The position numbers and the translations under genes are program-made. A stretch of DNA of 21,818 nucleotides from Candidatus Jidaibacter sp. (GTDB taxonomy: Bacteria > Pseudomonadota > Alphaproteobacteria > Rickettsiales > Midichloriaceae). Every line of letters begins with the position of its first letter. Position 1 is the first letter of the stretch. Shown piece by piece: positions 15,603-21,818 of the stretch. Location: contig JAJTHY010000129.1 of NCBI GenBank assembly GCA_021298045.1, forward strand, positions 1 to 21,818. The letters run 5' to 3'. The notes under the pieces are model-generated. The model was given only the letters and a program-made list of their open reading frames with translations. It had not been told where the DNA came from and did not search any database.

Positions 15603-16247
15603 CTATAAATCCAACGTAAATTTTATCTCATTGCTGCTTTGAGCTACGTTTATTGAGGAATTTAAATCGGTAGCTAACAATCCCGCTAAGTGCATAACCA
15701 CATTTTGCAATTTTATTTCTTTGTGTGAAGGCTTGTTTATTATGGAGTTTAGCTCATCGGAGTGCTTTACTGCTTTTTCTGAAACTCCGCTTACTACGAT
15801 ACGCTTTCCTTTATCAGACCTTCGCAGATAAATTATTATCTCCCCGCCATAAATCATGCAATTTGCAGCAAGAGTAGTTAGTATAAGGGCTAATCTACCT
15901 GATCTATTGGTTAGTTTAATATAATTTTTGGCATCTTTTTCATTGTTAAAAGCAATTTTGATTTTACTGTTTTTAAAAAAATCTTGCGCTAAAGAGTCCA
16001 ACTGCGTCGTATCCACTTCTCCTTCAGAATCGCTTTTGCCATATATGTATCTGAAAAATTTTATTTTATTCACAGCGATTTCGGAATTTTCACTTATTAG
16101 TCCGTAGGCCTTATTACCTTTTAAATCATGAAGTTTCTCTGATTCTATAAACTCAACACCATTATAAACGGCGCCAACAGGAGCTGCCAAGTCATGGCAT
16201 ATTTTTGTAATCAACAATTCAGAAAATTCTAAAGTCGGAATCATCAT
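15603..16247 (-). CDS. chpT: Histidine phosphotransferase of the ChpT family
   Basis: In alphaproteobacteria ChpT passes phosphate from the hybrid kinase CckA to the response regulators CtrA and CpdR. The 214-residue protein shows the family start: a dimerisation helix with the phospho-accepting histidine H18 in KICHDLAAPVGAVYNGVEF (16-34), a second helix containing residues like ENSEIAVNKIKFFRYIYG, and a C-terminal Bergerat-like alpha/beta fold that lacks clear ATP-binding N and G boxes, as in ChpT. The start is the first of two consecutive ATGs (16247 or 16244); no Shine-Dalgarno is seen. It is transcribed alone, 72 bp after the quinone oxidoreductase gene, from a promoter carrying a CtrA box. 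Confidence 0.85.
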   Translation of the reverse strand: MMIPTLEFSELLITKICHDLAAPVGAVYNGVEFIESEKLHDLKGNKAYGLISENSEIAVNKIKFFRYIYGKSDSEGEVDTTQLDSLAQDFFKNSKIKIAFNNEKDAKNYIKLTNRSGRLALILTTLAANCMIYGGEIIIYLRRSDKGKRIVVSGVSEKAVKHSDELNSIINKPSHKEIKLQNVVMHLAGLLATDLNSSINVAQSSNEIKFTLDL

Positions 16248-16267
16248 TAATTTTATTTAGTTAACTA

Positions 16268-16300
16268 CTTATACTGTAAAGACAATTAATGAATTGTTAA
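16268..16300 (-). promoter_or_regulatory. Candidate CtrA-controlled promoter of chpT
   Basis: On the minus strand an exact TTAA-N7-TTAA box (16300-16286, spacer CAATTCA) is followed after 12 bp by TATAAG (16273-16268), 21 bp before the ATG. The box occupies the -35 position, as in the promoter at 9677-9708. This predicts that CtrA controls the gene for its own phosphodonor. It is motif evidence only; the DNA is AT-rich, so chance matches are possible. Confidence 0.55.
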
Positions 16301-16319
16301 GCATTTGTTTTATATATAG

Positions 16320-17237
16320 TTAAAACCCTATAACTACTTTACCAAAATGCTTGCGAGACCTCACTCTATCTATGGCAGCCGCAAGGTCGGAGAATAAAAA
16401 TATGGAATCAATCACTGGGCATAGCTTTTTAGAAGCTAAATGTATAGAAAATTCTCTAAGAGCTCCCTTTATTAAATCACGTTTTTGCTCGTTATTTTGA
16501 GAGCGTAGCGTGGACCCTATAATGCTCAGATTCTTCATAAGCACAGATGCTAAATTTAGCTGAGCTTTACTACCAGACATCAAGGCTATTAAGCATAACC
16601 TGCCGCCTATTTTCAAGCATGATATATTTTTCTCAAAATGCTCCGCGCCCAGAATATCAAGAACAACATCGACTTCATTTTTTAGCAATTGACCAAAGTC
16701 GGAGTGGTAGTTTATAGCTGAATCAGCACCTAAATTAAGGCATAAATTCTTTTTATGGTCCTCCCCAATTGAAGTTATAACTCTTAAGCCTTTGAGTTTT
16801 GCCATTTGAATCGCCATTGAGCCTATGCCGCTTGTGCCTCCATGAATCAAAACTGTTTCGCCACTGGCAGCTTTTGCATTTTTGAATATATTCATATAGT
16901 TTGTAATCATCGCTTCTGGCAACGCTGCTGCTTCAAGTAAAGTGAAGCTCTTGGGTTTTGCTATTATGTGATCTTCGTGGGCGCATACATATTCTGCATA
17001 GCCTCCAGATGCTAATAGTGAGCATACTTCTTCACCCGTGTTCATATCGATTCCTGCTACTTCAAGCCCTGGTATACAGCTGCCATCTGGAGAATTGTAT
17101 CTGCCTTCTATTTGCAGTATGTCCACACGATTGATGGCAAATGCTTTAACCTTGATCAGCCTTTCAAAACTCTGTGGTTTTGGAATTGGGGCATGGGCAA
17201 TTTGGATTTTACCATCAACAATTTGTGCACATTTCAT
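16320..17237 (-). CDS. NAD(P)H:quinone oxidoreductase, zinc-free MDR family (PIG3-like)
   Basis: This 305-residue cytoplasmic enzyme is likely an NADPH-dependent reducer of quinones or enones. It has the GroES-like N-terminal domain (about 25-110: KVKAFAINRVDILQIEGRY, PGLEVAGI) and a Rossmann fold with IHGGTSGIGSMAIQMAK (131-147) and LGADSAINY. The structural and catalytic zinc ligands of alcohol dehydrogenases are absent, as in quinone oxidoreductases of the PIG3/QorA group, and the NRVDILQ motif points to PIG3. It is slightly short for the family (about 325) because the GEEV loop region is compact. Its ATG overlaps the stop of the preceding coiled-coil gene (ATGA), so it is the last gene of the HAD-putA operon. 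Confidence 0.85.
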   Translation of the reverse strand: MKCAQIVDGKIQIAHAPIPKPQSFERLIKVKAFAINRVDILQIEGRYNSPDGSCIPGLEVAGIDMNTGEEVCSLLASGGYAEYVCAHEDHIIAKPKSFTLLEAAALPEAMITNYMNIFKNAKAASGETVLIHGGTSGIGSMAIQMAKLKGLRVITSIGEDHKKNLCLNLGADSAINYHSDFGQLLKNEVDVVLDILGAEHFEKNISCLKIGGRLCLIALMSGSKAQLNLASVLMKNLSIIGSTLRSQNNEQKRDLIKGALREFSIHLASKKLCPVIDSIFLFSDLAAAIDRVRSRKHFGKVVIGF

Positions 17238-17647
17238 TTTGAATTAATTATATTAAATTCATCTATTAGCTTAGCTTCTTTTTTTGCTTCATCTTTCAAA
17301 GATTCTGCTTTTAGCTTATCGCTTAAATACTCATATTTCCTTACTTCCATATGTATAATTTTAAGCTCTTCGATTATGGAGTCAAGCCTTAGTTGCTCTA
17401 TCGTAAGCTGGGCAGCCAGCTCAAGCAGTCTGCGTTTAGCTTGCAGGTAGTAATTTTGAAAAGCGTAAGTAATATCAGTGTTTTGGGTGGCTACAGCTTT
17501 TTCTAGCTCTACCTCATGGGCAATGGCATCAATTTTCTTTTGCAATTCGGCCACCACAATGTCTTGGTCGCTCTTTTCTTTGATTTTTTGCTCAAGATTT
17601 TCCTCATTAATCTTAATGAGCTTATCGATAACTTTTGGCTTTAACAT
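17234..17647 (-). CDS. Small coiled-coil protein, possibly FliJ/YscO-like
   Basis: This is a 137-residue, highly charged protein predicted to be almost all helix: KINEENLEQKIKEK, VVAELQKKIDAIAHEVELEK, YYLQAKRRLLELAAQL and KYEYLSDKLKAESLKDEAKK. There is no signal peptide, membrane segment or cysteine. Length, two long antiparallel helices and the C-terminal KYEYLSDKLK...EAKLIDEF pattern recall FliJ/YscO stalk proteins of flagellar and type III export ATPases, but no diagnostic residue settles it, so it is best kept as a hypothetical coiled-coil protein. It is surely translated: the ATG overlaps the putA stop by one base (TAATG) and its stop overlaps the oxidoreductase start. Being between metabolic genes gives no functional hint. 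Confidence 0.7.
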   Translation of the reverse strand: MLKPKVIDKLIKINEENLEQKIKEKSDQDIVVAELQKKIDAIAHEVELEKAVATQNTDITYAFQNYYLQAKRRLLELAAQLTIEQLRLDSIIEELKIIHMEVRKYEYLSDKLKAESLKDEAKKEAKLIDEFNIINSK

Positions 17648-20600
17648 TATCTTTTCAACAAATCTAAGTTGCCACCTATCGCGGTTGTATTGATTGTAAC
17701 TACCCGCTCATTCATAAACTTAAACAAATAATATGGTCCGCCTGCTTTGAAACCAGTTCCAGAATTATTCTCCCCACCAAATGGCTGAGTGCCTACCATA
17801 GCTCCAATAATGGTGCGATTTGCATAGAAATTACCCGCATGTACTTTGCTTGCTACTTGCTGTATTCTTTCTTCAATCCTGGTTTGTAACCCAAAGGTTA
17901 AGCCATAACCGGTTGCATTTATCTCGGCAATAACTCCGTTCAGTTCCTTCGCTTTGTAGCGAATTATGTGCAAGACTGGGCCAAAGTTTTCTTGCATTAA
18001 ATCGCTTATACCTCTTATCGAAATTATATGGGGCATGAAAAAATTACCATTCTTCAATGAAGCATCTTTCGTTTGATGATGTACTGCAATTAATGAGCAG
18101 CCTTTTTTCTTGGTTATTACCTTAATGTGAGTTTCCAATTCTTTGCGTGCGGCGTTACTTATAACTGGGCCTATGTCGCACTCAAGATTGTATGTATTGC
18201 CAATTTTTAATTGGTTCATGCAGCCTATCAACAAGTTTTCAAGCTTGTCTGCCACCTCCTCTTGCACGTATAGTACTCTAAGTGCAGAGCACCTTTGGCC
18301 TATGCTACCGAATGCTGAATTAATAATAGCGTCAGCGGCTTGCTCCAAGAGCGCAGAGCTATCCACAATCATGGCGTTTTGCCCACCAGTTTCTGCGATG
18401 ATGGACGCAATTGGTGCTTCGCGATGTGCAAGAGTTCTATTGATGTTAAGCGCAACACTACTGGACCCAGTAAAGCATACACCTTTTACCTTTGCGCTGG
18501 TTAATATTTGTTCTGATATATCTTTGCTTCTGGCGACTAAAAGTTGGAAGGCATCATGAGGAACCCCAGCTTTATGTATTAGTTTAGCGGCGAATGTTGC
18601 AATTAGTGATGTGTTATCCGCAGGTTTTGCCAGTACCGAGTTACCTGTTGCAAGTGCTGCAAGTATCTGCCCCAGGAAGATTGCCAGCGGAAAGTTCCAA
18701 GGGCTAATGCATACAAATACCCCTTTAGGATGCCACGATAGAGTATTAGATTCACCTGTATATCCTGGTAAGGCAAGGGGTTGTCCGCAGGCGCGTTCTG
18801 CCATGGTTGCATAGTACTCAGCAAAGTCCATAGCTTCGCGTAATTCGGAGATGGCATCATCTATAGTCTTACCCGCTTCGCGTATTAGCAGGGAGTAAAT
18901 TTCAAACTTATGGTCTTGTAATAGCTTAGCAACTTTACGTATTACTTCTGCTCTTTTATATACATTTACTGCGCTCCAGGCTATAAAGCCATGCTCAGTT
19001 GTTTGCAAAGCAGTGGCAAGAGATGCTTTATCTGCATAATATATTTTACCGATTACTTCATTCGCATTTGCTGGATTATATACTTCTCTAAAATCATCAC
19101 CCGTGTGCTTTTTACCATTTACAATAGAGTAAGCTTCGTATTGTGCTTCTTTCAGTAAAGTTAGCTGAGTAGAAAAGTTTTTATATTGCGCTTTATAGCC
19201 TAGGTCATAACCAGTTGAATTGTTGCGTAGGCTTCCATAAATTAAATTTGGTAATGGAATGTTTGAGGTTCTTTTTAAGCTAACAACAGATTTTTCAATA
19301 GGATTTTGTACCAGCTCGGCAATAGATTTGCTCTTATCTGAAACTAAATTAACAAATGAGCTATTGGCCCCATTTTCCAGCAAGCGCCTCATGAGATATG
19401 CAAGCAAATCCTCATACTTGCCCACTGGAGCATAAATACGTGATTTATAACCTTCTTCTATAAGCTTATTATGCAAAGCCGCGCCCATGCCTTGTAAGCG
19501 TTGAAATTCAAATTCAGCACCTTTTGCTAGCTCTATAATTGCGGCAACTGTATGGGCGTTATGTGTTGCAAATTGCGGATAAAATAAAGTTTGATAACTT
19601 AATATCTTTTGCGCACAAGCAAGATAGGAAACATCAGTATATTCCTTTTTAGTGAATACTGGGTATCCCTCAAGCCCAAATTCTTGGGCAAATTTTATTT
19701 CTCCATCCCAATAAGCTCCTTTTACCAGGCGAATAGGTATTCGCTTGCCAGATTGTTTTGCTAGGGTTGCGACATAATCGATGATTTTAAATGTGCGTTT
19801 TTGATACGCTTGAAGCACAAAGCCAACGCCTTCAAAGTCTGATTCCAAAACTAATGTTGTTAGTATTTTCAAATATATGTCCTGGCGGAAGGCTTCTTCT
19901 GCATCAAACGAAAGCGATATGTTAGCTGCCTTGCAGAGCGATATCATATGTCTAAGCTTTGGTAAAAGCTCTGCTTCAAGGATGCGCTCCTTCCTATACA
20001 TAACTTTTGCGTGCAGAGCCGTTAATTTTACCGACAAGTTATGGTTATTATAAATAGGGCAGGTCTTATCTGAATGTTTGCTTAACTCCCCAATAGCTTT
20101 GAGATACTCATCATAATAAAATTCAGCTTGTTCAATAGTTCTTGCAGACTCACCCAAGATATCAAACGATATCTTATATCCAGAAGCTAAAATCTTTTTT
20201 GCATTTTCCAAGGCAGATTTTAGATCCTCGCCTAAGATGTATTCGTTGGAAATAATTTTGATCGCTGCTTTGATACTTTGCAAAACTAATGGCTTACCAA
20301 TTCTATTCAGTAATCTGTTGATTGAGAAATTAGACTCCTTCAATTTCATGAGTTTGCCAGTTACCAGTAACCCCCAAGAAGATGCATTTACAAATAAAGA
20401 CTCACTATTTCCTAAATGCTCAGCCCAGTCTTTGTCTTTTAATTTATCTTCAACCAAAGCCATTGCAGTTTCTTTGTCTGGTATCCGCAACAATGACTCT
20501 GCAAGACACATGATTGCTACTCCCTCTTCATTCGAAAGCGAGAACTCATGGATAAAACTCTCTATGGCAGAAGATTTAGCATCGCGAATTATTTTGGCAT

Positions 20601-20745
20601 ATCGTGTAGCATTTGCTTGAATCGACATCAAACTATGGTCTGTGACCTTAATGTTTTCAATTAAAATTTTTACCTGGGGCTCTTCTTCTATTAAAGAAAG
20701 TTTAGAAATATCAACTAGTAAGTCCTGCGATGTTGGTTTGTGCAT
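17647..20745 (-). CDS. putA: Bifunctional proline dehydrogenase/delta1-pyrroline-5-carboxylate dehydrogenase
   Basis: PutA oxidises proline to glutamate in two steps, feeding electrons to quinone via FAD and to NAD+. The 1032-residue product is a short-type PutA without the ribbon-helix-helix DNA-binding domain, so it should not self-repress. The PRODH barrel (about 130-470) shows VKLTALHAKV, RLVKGAYWD (339-347, K342) and the substrate-binding arginine pair R453/R454 in MRRLLENGANSSFVN. The aldehyde dehydrogenase half (about 540-1010) shows PWNFPLAIFLGQ, NSVLAKPAD, general base E785 in ETGGQNA, catalytic C819 in GQRCSALR and NFGPVLHI, ending FKAGGPYYLFKF. Both active sites are complete. The start overlaps the HAD gene by 35 bp, and the stop overlaps the next gene by 1 bp. 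Confidence 0.95.
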   Translation of the reverse strand: MHKPTSQDLLVDISKLSLIEEEPQVKILIENIKVTDHSLMSIQANATRYAKIIRDAKSSAIESFIHEFSLSNEEGVAIMCLAESLLRIPDKETAMALVEDKLKDKDWAEHLGNSESLFVNASSWGLLVTGKLMKLKESNFSINRLLNRIGKPLVLQSIKAAIKIISNEYILGEDLKSALENAKKILASGYKISFDILGESARTIEQAEFYYDEYLKAIGELSKHSDKTCPIYNNHNLSVKLTALHAKVMYRKERILEAELLPKLRHMISLCKAANISLSFDAEEAFRQDIYLKILTTLVLESDFEGVGFVLQAYQKRTFKIIDYVATLAKQSGKRIPIRLVKGAYWDGEIKFAQEFGLEGYPVFTKKEYTDVSYLACAQKILSYQTLFYPQFATHNAHTVAAIIELAKGAEFEFQRLQGMGAALHNKLIEEGYKSRIYAPVGKYEDLLAYLMRRLLENGANSSFVNLVSDKSKSIAELVQNPIEKSVVSLKRTSNIPLPNLIYGSLRNNSTGYDLGYKAQYKNFSTQLTLLKEAQYEAYSIVNGKKHTGDDFREVYNPANANEVIGKIYYADKASLATALQTTEHGFIAWSAVNVYKRAEVIRKVAKLLQDHKFEIYSLLIREAGKTIDDAISELREAMDFAEYYATMAERACGQPLALPGYTGESNTLSWHPKGVFVCISPWNFPLAIFLGQILAALATGNSVLAKPADNTSLIATFAAKLIHKAGVPHDAFQLLVARSKDISEQILTSAKVKGVCFTGSSSVALNINRTLAHREAPIASIIAETGGQNAMIVDSSALLEQAADAIINSAFGSIGQRCSALRVLYVQEEVADKLENLLIGCMNQLKIGNTYNLECDIGPVISNAARKELETHIKVITKKKGCSLIAVHHQTKDASLKNGNFFMPHIISIRGISDLMQENFGPVLHIIRYKAKELNGVIAEINATGYGLTFGLQTRIEERIQQVASKVHAGNFYANRTIIGAMVGTQPFGGENNSGTGFKAGGPYYLFKFMNERVVTINTTAIGGNLDLLKR

Positions 20746-21556
20746 AAGTGTTTACCAAATTATCTAATATATAGCTTGGGATATTTGTAGATAATTTTAA
20801 TAAATTTGCAACATCTGTCTCATCTTTATAAATTCCAGTAAGCAATAAAGCTGAGTCAATCCCAAAATTATTTGCCCCACGTATGTCTGTATCCAAAGAG
20901 TCACCAATCATAATAGCTTTATCTTTAGTTAATCCATGTTTTTTGAACAAGTATTCATAAATTTCTACATATGGTTTTCCAAAGTAAAATACCTTACCGC
21001 CCAAAGCCTCATAAAGCGAAGCAAATTGTCCTTGGCAATAATTTCTGGCTCCAGCGTGAATTACGGTTTTATCTGGATTAATGCATAGCATAGGTAGCTT
21101 AAAAGTGATCGCTTGCTTAAAAATTTCGGTATGCTCTTGTATCCCTTCTAGTTTATTTGTAAAAGCCAGTATCAAAATATAAGAAGAGTCTTGTAAAGAT
21201 TCCGCAACCGTTACTCCCGAGCTTGCTACCAGTTCTTTATGTTTGTCTGCCCCAATTATAAATGCCTTGCCCGCTAAATTTGTACCGGTTATGTTTGGGT
21301 TTGCCAAAGCCTCTATAAAGAATTGTCCGGAAGTAAGAATATTGGTATTTGGAATATTTAGGCCCAAGGATACAAGTTTTGCACTCACATCTTCAACTGG
21401 TCTAGGTGAATTGGAGAGAAGGAAAAAGTTTTTTTTCTCAAGCTTTAGTCTGTTTATGAAGTTGTGAGCCCCTGGCAACAAAGCCTCGCCATCATGCAGT
21501 ACACCCCAAACATCTAGAATAAAGGTTTGGTAGGTATTAATTATTTTATCTAACAT
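20711..21556 (-). CDS. HAD-superfamily class IIA hydrolase (TIGR01459-like)
   Basis: This 281-residue cytoplasmic phosphatase-type protein has the nucleophile D15 in ILDVWGVLHDG (13-23), where the usual second Asp of motif I is a tryptophan, as is typical of this subgroup. Motif II is LLSNSPRP (46-53), motif III the lysine of YFGKPY (191-196) and motif IV GDSLDTDIRGA (218-228). A class IIA cap lies between motifs II and III. NagD and pyridoxal/phosphoglycolate phosphatases are relatives; the substrate is not predictable. A good Shine-Dalgarno (AGAGGA) precedes the ATG. It is the first gene of a four-gene unit, with a 35 bp overlap into putA. Confidence 0.85.
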   Translation of the reverse strand: MLDKIINTYQTFILDVWGVLHDGEALLPGAHNFINRLKLEKKNFFLLSNSPRPVEDVSAKLVSLGLNIPNTNILTSGQFFIEALANPNITGTNLAGKAFIIGADKHKELVASSGVTVAESLQDSSYILILAFTNKLEGIQEHTEIFKQAITFKLPMLCINPDKTVIHAGARNYCQGQFASLYEALGGKVFYFGKPYVEIYEYLFKKHGLTKDKAIMIGDSLDTDIRGANNFGIDSALLLTGIYKDETDVANLLKLSTNIPSYILDNLVNTYAQTNIAGLTS

Positions 21557-21586
21557 TTTTCCTCTTAAGCCTTGCGGTATAAAGCT

Positions 21587-21615
21587 ATTATATTGCGTAG
21601 CTAATAAATAAACAA
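21587..21615 (-). promoter_or_regulatory. Sigma70-type promoter of the HAD-putA operon
   Basis: On the minus strand TTGTTT (21615-21610), a 17 bp spacer and a perfect TATAAT (21592-21587) give a start near 21580, about 24 bp before the HAD ATG. It is the best consensus match seen in the window and the only promoter needed for the overlapping four-gene unit. Confidence 0.65.
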
Positions 21616-21633
21616 AATTTTTTCTCTATCCTA

Positions 21634-21659
21634 CTTGTAAAAAAAAATGTGCCCACTAT
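21634..21659 (+). promoter_or_regulatory. Sigma32 (heat-shock) type promoter of dnaK
   Basis: CTTGTAA (21634-21640), an 11 bp gap and CCCACTAT (21652-21659) resemble the RpoH consensus CTTGAAA/CCCCATNT. Transcription would start near 21666, downstream of an in-frame ATG at 21663, which favours the ATG at 21699 as the dnaK start. The inference rests on motif and position before dnaK. Confidence 0.5.
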
Positions 21660-21698
21660 ATCATGACTACAGAATTCAATTTAATATGGTTTAATAAT

Positions 21699-21818
21699 AT
21701 GGCAAAAGATATTGTAATAGGGATAGACTTAGGAACAACTAATTCCTGCGTAGCTATCATGGATGGCAAAGAAACTCAAGTAATCCAAAACGCGGAGGGC
21801 GCGAGGACTACGCCTTCG
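21699..21818 (+). CDS. dnaK: Chaperone DnaK (Hsp70), N-terminal 40 codons, cut by window end
   Basis: The visible 40 residues are the invariant start of the Hsp70 ATPase domain: MAKDIVIGIDLGTTNSCVAI, with the phosphate-1 loop DLGTTNS at 10-16, then ARTTPS, which continues beyond the window. DnaK binds exposed hydrophobic segments of unfolded proteins in an ATP cycle with DnaJ and GrpE. The ATG at 21699 matches the family start exactly; an upstream in-frame ATG at 21663 would add 12 atypical residues and lie at or before the predicted transcript start. No strong Shine-Dalgarno is seen. It is divergent from the HAD-putA operon. Confidence 0.95.
   Translation, partial: MAKDIVIGIDLGTTNSCVAIMDGKETQVIQNAEGARTTPS

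Noticed and set aside
21681..21694. CtrA-like TTAA-N6-TTAA before dnaK
   Set aside because: The spacer is six, not seven, and it lies downstream of the likely transcript start; chance is likely in AT-rich DNA.
21663..21698. In-frame upstream ATG for dnaK
   Set aside because: It adds 12 residues not seen in DnaK proteins and lies at or before the predicted heat-shock transcript start.
1..21818. tRNA, rRNA, CRISPR array or riboswitch
   Set aside because: No cloverleaf-like segment, rRNA core motif, spaced direct repeats or known aptamer core was seen by eye; a covariance-model scan would be needed to exclude small RNAs.

Overview
The window looks like chromosomal DNA of an AT-rich alphaproteobacterium, most plausibly an intracellular member of the Rickettsiales or a relative (Midichloria/Jidaibacter-like). 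The reasons are the AT-rich, tightly packed genes with many 1-35 bp overlaps, a ChpT-type phosphotransferase, exact CtrA-type boxes (TTAA-N7-TTAA), a short PutA without a DNA-binding domain, LPS export genes, and a large eukaryote-directed-looking protein with a SidE-like phosphodiesterase signature. The assignment is inference; no rRNA or tRNA is present to anchor it.

Layout. (1) 1-2747: a large imperfect inverted repeat at the left edge, then the minus-strand pair rsmA-uup joined by an ATGA overlap. (2) 2821-9311: one plus-strand run, ilvE-lptD-surA-flavodoxin-pdhB-DMT transporter, with gaps of 0-11 bp. lptD-surA next to a divergent rsmA looks like a rearranged lptD-surA-pdxA-rsmA cluster. 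(3) 9312-13452: an accessory islet. It holds 424 bp without a convincing gene, a 1027-residue protein with an HxxxH / RExE / SHxxD core like the SidE ubiquitin phosphodiesterase domain, a heptad-like Ala/Glu repeat and two C-terminal membrane segments, and then a 618 bp internally deleted IS256-family element whose deletion junction is a 26 bp foldback. (4) 13496-15340: a half-size ABC exporter with its own promoter. (5) 15341-16247: a convergent spacer with a hairpin, then chpT on the minus strand behind a CtrA-box promoter. (6) 16320-21556: a minus-strand operon read as HAD hydrolase-putA-coiled-coil protein-quinone oxidoreductase, all overlapping, from a consensus-like promoter. (7) 21634-21818: a sigma32-like promoter and the first 40 codons of dnaK, divergent from the HAD operon.

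How it may fit together. Most genes are housekeeping: ribosome maturation, LPS assembly, amino acid and pyruvate metabolism, proline oxidation and chaperones. The most interesting signal is that two unrelated genes, the SidE-PDE-like protein and chpT (the phosphodonor for CtrA), have the same promoter layout: an exact CtrA box over the -35 region, 11-12 bp from a TATAAT/TATAAG -10. If real, this couples a candidate host-directed enzyme to the CtrA developmental circuit.
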